From Arthrobacter sp. FB24 (lineage in GTDB: Bacteria > Actinomycetota > Actinomycetes > Actinomycetales > Micrococcaceae): 64,000 nucleotides of DNA. Position numbers and translations under genes: made by a program. Location of the stretch: the NCBI RefSeq assembly GCF_000196235.1, contig NC_008541.1:1984001-2048000 (forward strand), given 5' to 3'. Under the pieces are notes generated by a model that saw nothing but the letters and a program-made list of their open reading frames with translations, searched no databases and was not told where the DNA came from. This document shows positions 51,498 to 59,860 of this stretch, in pieces (the first letter of the stretch is position 1; every line of letters begins with the position of its first letter).

Positions 51498-52718
51498 CTA
51501 GATTGATGCTTCTACGACGGCGTCAGTCACGGTTTGAGAGGTGTTGTCGCCAATAATGGCCGCCGTTTTAGAGCGTTTGGCGCCGGCTGCGGCGATGGCC
51601 ATCACGCCGAGGCCCAGGAGGGTGATGCCGGCTCCGGCCCAGATGGGTGAGGTGTAGCCGAGGCCGGCGGTAATGGTCACGCCGCCGAGCCAGGCGCCGA
51701 GGGCGTTGCCGACGTTGAACGCGCCGATGTTGGCGCCGGAGGCCAAAGTGGGGGCGCTGTGGGCGTATTTCATGACCCGCATCTGCAGTCCGGGGACCGT
51801 CGCGAAGCCGAAGCCGCCGAGCAGGACTATGGAGGCGATGGTGAGGGGCTGGTTGCCGGCGGTCAGCGCGAACCCCACGAGGACCGCCACGAGCACAGCC
51901 AGGACCACCAGAAGGGTGCGGTCCACGTTCCGGTCCGCCGCCTTGCCGCCCACGGTGTTGCCGATGAACAGTCCGATGCCGAAGAGGATCAGGAGCCAGG
52001 GCACGGTGGAGGCGGCGAAGCCGGTGACCTCGGTGAGGGTGTAGGCGATGTAGGTGAAGGCGCCGAACATGCCGCCGTAGCCGAGGATGGTGACGAGGAT
52101 GGACAGCCAGACCTGGCCGGAGCGGAAGGCCCGCAGTTCGCTGCGGAGGCTCCCGGGGGCGGTGTCGCCGCGGCCGGTCTTAGGGACCAGGGTCAGGATG
52201 CCGACGAGGGCCAGGACGCCGATGCCCGTGATGGCCCAGAAGGTGGAGCGCCAGCCGGCGGCCTGGCCGAGCATGGTGCCGAACGGCACGCCCAGGACGT
52301 TGGCGGCGGTGAGTCCGGTGAACATGATGGCGATGGCGCCGGCTTTCTTAGTGGGGGCCACCATGTCCGCGGCCACGACTGCCCCAATGCCGAAGAACGC
52401 GCCGTGGGCCAGGGCGGCCACAATCCGGCCGATCATCATCATGGAGTAGTCGGGGGCGATGGCGGAGACCAGGTTGCCGGCAATGAACAGCACCAGCAGG
52501 ACGGCCAGGACCGGCTTGCGTTCGAAGCGTGTCACGGCCGCCGTGAGCAGCAGGGCGCCGACGACGACGGCGAGCGCATAGCCGGAGATCAGCCAGCCGG
52601 CCGTGGCCTCGCTGACGCTGAAGTCTGCGGCGACCTCGGGCAGCAGGCCCATGATCACGAACTCGGTGAGTCCGATACCGAACCCGCCGAGGGCTAGGGC
52701 TAACAGGCCAATAGGCAT
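51498..52718 (-). CDS. MFS transporter, drug:H+ antiporter (DHA1) type
   Basis: 406 residues with 12 predicted membrane helices. It starts MPIGLLALALGGFGIGLTEF, typical of the AraJ/Cml-like efflux group. The loop motif after helix 2 is TRFERKPVL, and GLTAANVLGVPFGTMLG is a helix-5 antiporter motif. It probably exports small toxic molecules. The start has AAGGAGCTTC upstream. It is divergent from a MarR regulator, the normal arrangement for an inducible efflux pump. Confidence 0.9.
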   Translation of the reverse strand: MPIGLLALALGGFGIGLTEFVIMGLLPEVAADFSVSEATAGWLISGYALAVVVGALLLTAAVTRFERKPVLAVLLVLFIAGNLVSAIAPDYSMMMIGRIVAALAHGAFFGIGAVVAADMVAPTKKAGAIAIMFTGLTAANVLGVPFGTMLGQAAGWRSTFWAITGIGVLALVGILTLVPKTGRGDTAPGSLRSELRAFRSGQVWLSILVTILGYGGMFGAFTYIAYTLTEVTGFAASTVPWLLILFGIGLFIGNTVGGKAADRNVDRTLLVVLAVLVAVLVGFALTAGNQPLTIASIVLLGGFGFATVPGLQMRVMKYAHSAPTLASGANIGAFNVGNALGAWLGGVTITAGLGYTSPIWAGAGITLLGLGVMAIAAAGAKRSKTAAIIGDNTSQTVTDAVVEASI

Positions 52719-52767
52719 AGTGAAGCTCCTTCAAAACTGTACGGAATGGGGTAGGGCGCGTAAGCTT

Positions 52768-52825
52768 ATAGTTGCAGACGCGTTATTTATTGTTGCACAA
52801 GCAGATACCACGCGCAAGCAACTAT
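52768..52825. promoter_or_regulatory. Inverted repeats in the MFS-MarR divergent region
   Basis: ATAGTTGC (52768-52775) and GCAACTAT (52818-52825) are perfect 8-bp arms. Two TTGTTG-containing AT-rich copies lie around 52790 and 52830. This is a good candidate for MarR operator sites. Confidence 0.5.
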
Positions 52826-52881
52826 TATTTGTTGTGCCCCGTTTCATATCCGTGGGGTACGCGATTCGAAGGGAAGTACAC

Positions 52882-53331
52882 ATGGGCATCAAGGACGACG
52901 CCGTTGAAGTCCGCGCGCAGGGCTGGCGGACCCTCGCGGCCCTGCACGGCCTGATCGAGTCGGAACTGGAACGCTCGCTGCAGGCCGAAGCCCAGCTCTC
53001 CGTCGTCGAATACACCGTGCTCGATGCCTTGAGCCGGCAGGACGGCTGGCACATGCGCATGCAGCAGCTGGCCCGCGCCACCGCGCTCAGCGCCAGCGCC
53101 ACCACGCGGCTGGTAAACAGGCTCGAGGACCGCGGCCTGCTGACCCGCATCCTCTGCGCCGATGACCGGCGCGGCATCTACACCGAACTCACCGACAACG
53201 GAATCAGGCTGCTTGAAGAGGCACGCCCCACCCACGACGCCACGCTGGAACGCGCCCTCGCCGAAGCCCAGACAGTACCCGAACTGGCCCCGCTGGTCGA
53301 CGCGCTACCCAAACTGCACGCATCCGTTTGA
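52882..53331 (+). CDS. MarR-family transcriptional regulator
   Basis: 149 residues from ATG 52882, with GGGAAG upstream. The winged helix MRMQQLARATALSASATTRLVNRLEDRGLLTR (about residues 57-90) is followed by the wing DDRRGIYTELTDNG and C-terminal dimerisation helices. It probably represses the divergent MFS/LLM unit and releases DNA on binding a phenolic or drug-like ligand. The frame is open further upstream, but that region is the operator. Confidence 0.9.
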   Translation: MGIKDDAVEVRAQGWRTLAALHGLIESELERSLQAEAQLSVVEYTVLDALSRQDGWHMRMQQLARATALSASATTRLVNRLEDRGLLTRILCADDRRGIYTELTDNGIRLLEEARPTHDATLERALAEAQTVPELAPLVDALPKLHASV

Positions 53332-53610
53332 AATGCGCAAGCTGGGCGAGTTCAATGTGGCTCGAACGGAATTCCGTTAGCACATGAGTAGATTTGAAAG
53401 ACGGGGTTGACTCGAGGTTTGCGATGATAGCTCCGCGGATCGCCGAATCACCCGCAGCGTTGGAGTGCTGGCCGCATAGTAGTTTGCCAAGCGCAGCATG
53501 TGTTCTGGCATTCGGCGATGTCACGGGTATGGACTGTCGGTGCACGGCTTACCGGAAGATAACGGTCCAAGCGTCATCGCCACCGGGGCATACCAACTCG
53601 CCCGAATGTA

Positions 53611-53648
53611 CGATAGCCGCCCCGCTCGTAAGTGCGGGGCGGCTATCG
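53611..53648. terminator. Strong hairpin, 15-bp perfect stem
   Basis: CGATAGCCGCCCCGC, an eight-base loop, then the complement. It is GC-rich, with no T-tract on either side. It is a likely bidirectional transcription stop between convergent genes. Confidence 0.6.
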
Positions 53649-53715
53649 CGAATCGCCTTCTGGCGTAGGCAACGTTCTCAGCTCGTTGCAGTCAACCGCC
53701 ACCCGCAGAAGTTCC

Positions 53716-53747
53716 CGGCAGTTGCCCGGCGAGCCGGGCAACTGCCG
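53716..53747. terminator. Strong hairpin, 15-bp perfect stem
   Basis: CGGCAGTTGCCCGGC, a two-base loop, then the complement, 45 bases downstream of the SDR stop on the minus strand. It is a near-perfect palindrome. Confidence 0.6.
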
Positions 53748-53792
53748 CTGTCCGCTACTGACTCCTGGGGCGTGGTGCAGTTTCGTAGTTGA

Positions 53793-54578
53793 TCACATCG
53801 AGGAGTACTCATTGCCTGGCAGGTCGCCGTTGACCGTGTACCCACCATCTACGGCGAGAACTGCGCCGGTCGAGTACGACGCCTCCTCCGACGCTAGGTA
53901 GGCGATCGCCGACGCGACCTGTTCGGCCTGTGCGACGGAACCGAGAGGGATGCGGCTCTCCAATGCAGAGAGAACCTCGGGCGTGTACATGGGTGTGGTC
54001 AGAGCCGACCACGTGGCGCCCGGCCGTACCGCGTTGACGGTGATGCCGTACTCGGCCCAGTCGGCTGCGAGCGTGAAAGTCAGGGCCTCGATCCCGCCCT
54101 TGGAGGCGGCATAGCCTGCCGAGTCGCGAAGAGAAATCGCGGCGTGGATTGACGATACGTTGACGATCCGACCAGGCTGGCTGGCCGCCACCAGATGGCG
54201 GGCGACGGCGGTAGACATGAGGAATGCCCCGCGGAGGTTGACGCCGATTACGGCATCGAAGTCCTCTACGCTCATCTCAAGCGCAGGCGTGATCTTAAGA
54301 ATGCCGGCGCAGTTGACCAGACAGTAGGGTACGCCCAGCCGGTCGACAACCGCCCGCACCGACCCCTCCACGGAGCGTTTTTCGGAGACGTCAGCGGCGA
54401 AAGGAGCGGCGCGGCCGCCAATCTGATCGATGAGCCTAACCGTCTCATCCGCACCCTCTTGCGAGATATCAAAAACTGCTACCAGCGCACCCTCCGAGGC
54501 GAGCCGCAGGGCTGTAGCACGACCGATCCCTGCGCCTGCTCCGGTAACGATGGCGACTTTTCCCTCGAATCGGTTCAT
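53793..54578 (-). CDS. SDR-family oxidoreductase
   Basis: 261 residues. TGAGAGIG at 12-19, with Asp37 after beta2 (VFDIS) favouring NAD; NCAG at 89-92; Ser142, Tyr156 and Lys160 (YAASK). It ends in AVDGGYTVNG. It is probably a sugar or polyol dehydrogenase, as it is the last gene of the operon SMP-30, MDR, mutarotase-like, SDR and overlaps the mutarotase-like gene by four bases. Confidence 0.87.
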   Translation of the reverse strand: MNRFEGKVAIVTGAGAGIGRATALRLASEGALVAVFDISQEGADETVRLIDQIGGRAAPFAADVSEKRSVEGSVRAVVDRLGVPYCLVNCAGILKITPALEMSVEDFDAVIGVNLRGAFLMSTAVARHLVAASQPGRIVNVSSIHAAISLRDSAGYAASKGGIEALTFTLAADWAEYGITVNAVRPGATWSALTTPMYTPEVLSALESRIPLGSVAQAEQVASAIAYLASEEASYSTGAVLAVDGGYTVNGDLPGNEYSSM

Positions 54579-55588
54579 GTCTTCACTCCCAGTTGCGCCA
54601 CACCCGTTGCGTCCATCCCGATGGGGATCTCCTTCTGGGAGATCGGCTGCACGCCCAGGGTAAGTTCGATCTGCAGCGTGTCACCGCCGGAGATCTTGAT
54701 CGCGCCATGTTCGCTCTCAAGGGGGCCGAACGGCGAAGTGGTGTGCGGCTCCACTGCGACGATGTGCGCTGTGCCCCACCACGGGTAGCCGCCAGGCGCG
54801 TGGGCTTCTTCCCAGATCCAGAGTTCGGGGAGGATTTCTGCGGGCCACGACATCGTTACCAAGAGATCCGATCCCGGGGATTTAAGCCCGAACCAGCCTT
54901 CGGAGACCGTAGCGTACAGTAGGTCGGCACTGCGTGATCCTGCTGGTGCCAGATTAAAGACCCCGACGCCGTCAACAAGGGAAGCGTCGATCCGAGCGCC
55001 GGGGGCATGCAGTTGCGAGGAGGAAAACTTTTCCGGATGACTCGTCAAGGCGGCGAAGGCGCCGTACACCTGGCCTGACCCCGCAATGGTCTGGGTATTG
55101 AATGCGGGGTGGAAGCCCCAGTGGACCGGCAGTTCGGTGTCGGAAATGTTCTCGACGCGAGCGGAGACATGAAGTACTCCGCCATCAAGTCGGAACGTCT
55201 TCGTCAAAGCGAACGGGTACCGCGTGAGCACGGTAGTACACGTCAGCGTCGACTCCGTTTGCTCTACGGTCCAGGGTCGTCGCAGCGCCTCCCCGTGGAA
55301 AGGCAGAGTTGCCCCTTCTACTTCTGTCGCAGGTCCGGCGTTCGGAAAAAGTTCCTGCATGCCGCCTGGGTAGTTGTCGAAGTACGAACGAGGATCAGTA
55401 TCGTAGTCGCCCCGCACAGGCGGCAATCCGCGCGACCTCGGGTTCTGCCAGAGAACTTCGGTCTCCGTCGGGCGCCAGATCACTGAAAGGACATCCGCAC
55501 CGCGCTCAGGGTTGACGGTGACAGCAAGCAGGTCGCTCTCAAGCCGGTAGGTTTGACAGTCGGCATTCCGTGAGATTGTCACCATCAT
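54575..55588 (-). CDS. Aldose 1-epimerase (mutarotase)-like protein
   Basis: About 337 residues from ATG 55588, which overlaps the preceding stop as ATGA. A TTG at 55594 and a second ATG at 55585 are alternatives. It has the galactose-mutarotase beta-sandwich: RGADVLSVIWRPTETEVLW, NAGP and LPFHGEALRRPW near the N-terminal third, HWGFHPAFN in the middle and VAVEPHTTSPFG near the end, where the catalytic Glu is expected. It should interconvert anomers of the sugar that the neighbouring dehydrogenases oxidise. Confidence 0.83.
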   Translation of the reverse strand: MMVTISRNADCQTYRLESDLLAVTVNPERGADVLSVIWRPTETEVLWQNPRSRGLPPVRGDYDTDPRSYFDNYPGGMQELFPNAGPATEVEGATLPFHGEALRRPWTVEQTESTLTCTTVLTRYPFALTKTFRLDGGVLHVSARVENISDTELPVHWGFHPAFNTQTIAGSGQVYGAFAALTSHPEKFSSSQLHAPGARIDASLVDGVGVFNLAPAGSRSADLLYATVSEGWFGLKSPGSDLLVTMSWPAEILPELWIWEEAHAPGGYPWWGTAHIVAVEPHTTSPFGPLESEHGAIKISGGDTLQIELTLGVQPISQKEIPIGMDATGVAQLGVKT

Positions 55589-56619
55589 GCCCAACCGATT
55601 ACGGTTTTGCCCACGCTGCCGTTCGCGAAATCGGCGAAAGCTGCCGGACCGTCTTCGATGTTCGAGATGCGGGTAATGATCGGGTCGAGGTCGACGCTGT
55701 GCTTCTCAACTTCTCTGACAGCTTCCATCATGAGTGGGACGCTGAACACGAACATGCCTCGTAGTGTCACTTGACGCATGATGAGATCGGGAACGGGATC
55801 GATATCGAATCCGGGCCCGAGACCGACGAACACGACGGTTCCCCATGTGCGTACCCCTTCGAGCGCCGCGCGCCGGCCATGGATATTGCCTGAGGTCTCG
55901 ATAACGACATCCGCCCTTTCTGCACGGAGCGTGGAGATGTCGAAATTGTTGGAGTCGTAGACGTCCGTGAACCCGATCTTTGAGGCGAATTTGCGACGTT
56001 GCGGACTCGGGTCGGTCGCGATGGCGTGGAGGCCCAAAGCTCTTGCCCAGGTGAGCACAGCAAGGCCGACAGGTCCGGCGCCGATCACAAGCACCGTTCC
56101 TCCCGGGCGCACCTCGGAACGTTGGATCGCCTGATATGCGGTGGTAGCCCCGCAGGCCAGGAACGCACCGGTGGCGAAGCTCACCGAGTCCGGCAGCACC
56201 ACGGCGTCCTTCGCCGTCACGATGACTTGGTCCTGGCAACCACCTGGCCGGTTGAGGGAGTACACACGTGCGTTTTCGCAGTGCACGTCCCAACCCTTGC
56301 GGCAGGTTTCGCAGGTTCCACACCCGGAGTAGTGCTGAATTGCGACGCGGTCGCCGACGCTTGGGTGGGTGACACCCGGGCCGATCGATGCGACAACACC
56401 GGCTATCTCGTGACCTGGGGTCATTTCGGGGGAGCGCGGCTGGGTGGCGTTCTGCATCTGGTTGTGGGTCATATGGAAGTAGTGCAAATCGCTGCCGCAA
56501 AGGCCGGCGGCCTTCACGTCCAGCACGATCTCACCGGGACCCGCTTCCGGGAGCGCGGCATCGACAACGGAGACGCGGTCCTTCTCGGCGAAGCGCAGGG
56601 CGCGAACGGTTGTGGTCAT
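55585..56619 (-). CDS. Zinc-dependent MDR dehydrogenase
   Basis: 344 residues. Catalytic zinc: Cys41 (GLCGSD) and His70-Glu71. Structural zinc: Cys100, 103, 106 and 114 in SGCGTCETCRKGWDVHC. The Rossmann loop is GAGPVG, followed by ATDPS. The insert around YFHMTHNQMQNATQ is longer than usual. It is coupled to the mutarotase-like gene and 14 bases after the SMP-30 gene. An aldose-oxidising role that yields a lactone for SMP-30 is plausible. Confidence 0.87.
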   Translation of the reverse strand: MTTTVRALRFAEKDRVSVVDAALPEAGPGEIVLDVKAAGLCGSDLHYFHMTHNQMQNATQPRSPEMTPGHEIAGVVASIGPGVTHPSVGDRVAIQHYSGCGTCETCRKGWDVHCENARVYSLNRPGGCQDQVIVTAKDAVVLPDSVSFATGAFLACGATTAYQAIQRSEVRPGGTVLVIGAGPVGLAVLTWARALGLHAIATDPSPQRRKFASKIGFTDVYDSNNFDISTLRAERADVVIETSGNIHGRRAALEGVRTWGTVVFVGLGPGFDIDPVPDLIMRQVTLRGMFVFSVPLMMEAVREVEKHSVDLDPIITRISNIEDGPAAFADFANGSVGKTVIGWA

Positions 56620-56633
56620 GATGATCCTTTCAG

Positions 56634-57542
56634 TCAGGCGGCCGGCGCGTCGACGCGGGCGGCCATGAGGACAGATTCGTTCGTGGTTGTTGGATCGCTA
56701 GTGCCCAAGGTCGGGCTACAGCACAGAAAGAGCGTCCGGCCATCTTCCCCGCCGAGGGCAAGTGAATAGACGCTTAGCTCGCCGACGTCGATCGACTCAA
56801 CGATTTCGCCTTCCGGTGAGACCCGGAGGGCAGCATGGGAGTTTGATGATGCCACCCAGATTGCGCCGTCAGAATCGGTTGCGAGGCCATCGGGGAGAAC
56901 TTCGAGTTCCCGGGTGGCCCTGGCGATGTCGAGGTAGTCGGGAGCTTCGCCGAACTGCTTCCAGGTGCGGCTGGTGCCCAGCTCCGGGCGGCCGTCGGCG
57001 CCGACGGAGCAGTAGAACGCAGATAGGCGGGCCGCAAATGTCTCCGCCACGATGATCTCAGTGCGGTTGGGCGTGAAGACGATGCCGTTAGGGAACACCA
57101 GTCCGGGCGCAATGAGGTCGGCTGTTCCGTCGGGCGACACCCGCACAAGTCCCGTCCGTTGCAGCGAATCGGGATGGGCGTCAGAATTGCCGAAGCTGCC
57201 GACCAGCGCCCAGCCTTCCGGGGTCACCAGCATGTCATTCGCATAGCCGGTGATGAGGTTCCCGAAGCGTGCGTGAGCTGACAGTTTGCGGCCGTCCCAG
57301 CGCATGACTGCACGGTTTAACATCGATGTGACCAGGAGCGAGCCGTCTGGGGAAAACCCCAGTCCGGATGGGCGGCCGGGAACCGAGCACACGGTTTCGT
57401 GGGTGCCCGACGGGTCGAACCGCAGCACCCTCTCCGAGTAGAAGTCGGAGGCGAATAGCGCCCCTTCGTGCCAGCGCGGGCTCTCTAGGAAGCTAAATCC
57501 GGATGCGATTGTTGTCGCTTCCTCACAGGGGGAACGGGACAC
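56634..57542 (-). CDS. SMP-30/gluconolactonase family protein
   Basis: 302 residues from GTG 57542, with AAGAAGG upstream. A six-bladed propeller of the SMP-30/LRE type is indicated by the metal-binding Glu in FLESPRW, Asn-Asp in TGYANDMLV and Asp in PDGLATDSDGAIWVAS. It hydrolyses sugar lactones to aldonic acids. As first gene of the operon it fits the order mutarotase, dehydrogenase, lactonase for oxidative aldose degradation. It is divergent from the MDR-ABC importer unit. Confidence 0.88.
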   Translation of the reverse strand: MSRSPCEEATTIASGFSFLESPRWHEGALFASDFYSERVLRFDPSGTHETVCSVPGRPSGLGFSPDGSLLVTSMLNRAVMRWDGRKLSAHARFGNLITGYANDMLVTPEGWALVGSFGNSDAHPDSLQRTGLVRVSPDGTADLIAPGLVFPNGIVFTPNRTEIIVAETFAARLSAFYCSVGADGRPELGTSRTWKQFGEAPDYLDIARATRELEVLPDGLATDSDGAIWVASSNSHAALRVSPEGEIVESIDVGELSVYSLALGGEDGRTLFLCCSPTLGTSDPTTTNESVLMAARVDAPAA

Positions 57543-57583
57543 CGCTTACACCTTCTTCATCGAAGTGGAATATTTTCATTGGG

Positions 57584-57598
57584 CGGACAGCATGTCCG
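57584..57598. promoter_or_regulatory. Dyad CGGACA-N3-TGTCCG in the divergent promoter region
   Basis: A perfect 6-bp inverted repeat about 40 bases upstream of the SMP-30 start. It is a candidate operator for the aldose-oxidation unit. Confidence 0.5.
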
Positions 57599-57671
57599 TA
57601 ATACAGTACACCTGGAGCGTTTGGCGCGCTGCGCCCGAGTGCGGCGGAGATGTGACCGCCGATTGATCATG

Positions 57672-57685
57672 GGAATTTAATTTCC
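57672..57685. promoter_or_regulatory. Dyad GGAA-N6-TTCC with AT-rich centre
   Basis: It lies between the divergent SMP-30 and MDR genes and resembles the dyads upstream of glmS in arm and centre composition. Confidence 0.4.
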
Positions 57686-57791
57686 ACAAAGTCTACGCCA
57701 ATGGTAGTAATTTCTAAAAAGCATGCATAAGATGGACGCTAAGTCCGACAAGAGATAAGTCGATCTGAAATCATTCGCGAAGGAGCGAGCA

Positions 57792-58844
57792 ATGCTGAGC
57801 GGTTCCCTTACAGCCACGATGAAGGCCGTCGTATTCGACGAAGGGTCATCCTGGAGCCTGGAGCAGATCTCCATTCCCGTGCCCGGACGGGGCGAAGTGC
57901 TGCTGCGTCCGATACGCGTGGGTGTGTGTGGGACGGACGAACACCTCCTTCATGGAGGCTTCATCGCGAAGTTCCCACTGATACCGGGCCACGAGATCGT
58001 CGCAGAGGTCGCGGCCTATGGCGACGGCACGACAGGCCCGGCCGTTGGCAGCGAAGTGGTCGTAGACCCGACTGTATTCTGCGGCGACTGTCCATCGTGT
58101 AAGAGAGGACAGCCAGGTTACTGCGCCAGTTTCGGATCGCTCGGCTGCGACCGCTCGGGCGGCTTTGCAGACTATATGATCGCCAGCGCATCAAAGATCT
58201 TTCCCACGGGCGGTCTCCACCCCGACATAGCAGTGCTGACCGAGCCAACTGCCTGCGCCCTGCACGGAGTCGACGTGCTGGCCCTCAAGCCGGCTTCCGA
58301 CGTGCTGATCTTTGGCGCAGGTCCGACCGGCCTCATCCTCGCCCAACTGCTGCGAATGGCCGGCGCAGCGCGAGTCACCGTCGCCGCCCCCACTGCCTCC
58401 AAGCTCGCCGTCGCACTTAAGCAAGGAGCGAACCACGCCGTTCAGATCGACCGCGCGAATCCGGACGCCGCCGCCGAGGAGTTGCGGCGAATCGCGCCTG
58501 AGGGCTTCGATGCGGTTATCGAGGCAACCGGATCTACATCGGTACTTGAGCTCGGCCTCAGCCTCACCCGCAACGGCGGCACAGTTCTCGTCTATGGACT
58601 CGCCGGAGAAAACGCCCTCGCAGTTGTGAAACCCTACGAAGTTTTCAGCCGGGAACTCACCATCAAAGGTTCATTTGCCCAGGCCAACTGCATCGGGCGT
58701 GCCCTATTCGCGCTTCAGTCCGGCCAGATCTCGACTGCCGGGATTGTCACAAGTGTCGTCAATCTCGACCAGTTTCAGACCGCCCTCGATAACCTGCACG
58801 ATTCCGAGCAGATCAAGTCGGTCGTAATTCCCACTCGTCCCTGA
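57792..58844 (+). CDS. Zinc-dependent MDR polyol dehydrogenase
   Basis: 350 residues. ATG 57792 has AAGGAG seven bases upstream; the ATG at residue 10 is an alternative. Catalytic zinc: Cys46 (GVCGTD) and His67-Glu68. Structural zinc: Cys97, 100, 103 and 111. The Rossmann loop is GAGPTG, followed by AAPTASK. The overall pattern resembles D-arabinitol/sorbitol dehydrogenases. It is first gene of an operon with a ribose-type importer, so the imported compound may be a polyol or an aldose. Confidence 0.87.
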   Translation: MLSGSLTATMKAVVFDEGSSWSLEQISIPVPGRGEVLLRPIRVGVCGTDEHLLHGGFIAKFPLIPGHEIVAEVAAYGDGTTGPAVGSEVVVDPTVFCGDCPSCKRGQPGYCASFGSLGCDRSGGFADYMIASASKIFPTGGLHPDIAVLTEPTACALHGVDVLALKPASDVLIFGAGPTGLILAQLLRMAGAARVTVAAPTASKLAVALKQGANHAVQIDRANPDAAAEELRRIAPEGFDAVIEATGSTSVLELGLSLTRNGGTVLVYGLAGENALAVVKPYEVFSRELTIKGSFAQANCIGRALFALQSGQISTAGIVTSVVNLDQFQTALDNLHDSEQIKSVVIPTRP

Positions 58845-58897
58845 CAACCCACACGAAGCCGTGAGGCAGTTCCAGGACAAAACTTAGGAGCAAGTCT

Positions 58898-59854
58898 GTG
58901 AAAACAACCCGCAAAAACATGATTGCCAACGTCAGTGTTATCGCGGCCGTATGCGTGTTCGGATCGATCGGACTCACAGGATGCGCAACGGCATCCGGCG
59001 CCGCCGGCGACCGCCCGATGAAGATCGGAGTGACGGTCGCCAACAGCACCAATCCCTTCTTCCAACAGGAATCCAAGACCGCCGAAAGCTACGGCAAGTC
59101 GGTCGGCGCCGAGGTCCTCTCTCAGGTGGCCAATGAAGACGTGCAGACCCAGTCGAACCAGATCGACCAGTTCATCACTGCCGGGGTCAAATTCATCGTG
59201 ATCGACGCCGCCGACACCGACGGCGTCGGGCCGGCCGTCAAACGCGCCGTCAGTGCGGGCATCCCCGTCATCGGCGTTGACAACCAATCCAAGAATGCCA
59301 CCGTCAACATCACCACCGACAACAAACAGGCAGGCGAGATCTCGTGCCGTTCCCTGGCCGACAAGCTGGGCGGCAAAGGCAAAATAGCCATCCTGAACGG
59401 TACGCCGGTGTCCGCCGTTGACGATCGCGTCACCGGCTGCAAAGGCATTCTCGGTCAGTACCCCGACATCAAGATCGTGGCGGACCAGCGGGGTGAAAAC
59501 AGCCGTGACTCGGCATTGCCCATCGCCACAGATATCCTGACCGCAAACCCCGATCTTGACGGCTTCTTCGCTATCAACGACCCGAGCGCCGTTGGTGTGC
59601 AGCTAGCGGCCGAACAGAAGGGCGCATCGGTCGTCATCACGTCGGTCGACGGTGCCAGCTCGGCCACAGACGCGATCGCTGCCGGGGGTCTGATCACCGC
59701 AACTGCTGCGCAGGACCCTGCAGCGCTCATGCGCCAGGCCATTGATCTTGGGATCTCGATCGTGAACGGCAAGGAGCCTGATCAGAAAGTGATCCTCGTT
59801 CCGACGGAACTCGTCGACGCCTCGAATGTCGCCAAGTACAAGCCGTGGGGCTGA
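58898..59854 (+). CDS. Sugar ABC transporter substrate-binding lipoprotein (ribose type)
   Basis: 318 residues from GTG 58898, with AGGAG upstream. A signal peptide ends in lipobox LTGC. The type I periplasmic fold shows KIGVTVANSTNPFFQQES, FIVIDAADTDGVGPAVKRA, VIGVDNQSKNATVN and TDILTANPDLDGFFAINDP, a typical D-ribose/allose-binding layout. It is followed six bases later by the ATPase gene. Confidence 0.92.
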   Translation: MKTTRKNMIANVSVIAAVCVFGSIGLTGCATASGAAGDRPMKIGVTVANSTNPFFQQESKTAESYGKSVGAEVLSQVANEDVQTQSNQIDQFITAGVKFIVIDAADTDGVGPAVKRAVSAGIPVIGVDNQSKNATVNITTDNKQAGEISCRSLADKLGGKGKIAILNGTPVSAVDDRVTGCKGILGQYPDIKIVADQRGENSRDSALPIATDILTANPDLDGFFAINDPSAVGVQLAAEQKGASVVITSVDGASSATDAIAAGGLITATAAQDPAALMRQAIDLGISIVNGKEPDQKVILVPTELVDASNVAKYKPWG

Positions 59855-59860
59855 GAGACC

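Larger units (their letters stand above)
53332..53792. other. Intergenic region with two strong hairpins
   Basis: 460 bases between the convergent MarR and SDR genes. It holds two long perfect stems (53611-53648 and 53716-53747) and no credible gene. Confidence 0.55.

Noticed and set aside
51759..52697. Plus-strand frame of 312 codons opposite the MFS gene
   Set aside because: Repetitive Gly/Asp/Glu/His translation, typical of the antisense of an Ala/Gly-rich membrane protein.
53394..53792. Plus-strand frame of 132 codons behind MarR
   Set aside because: It runs through two perfect hairpins and lacks domain character.
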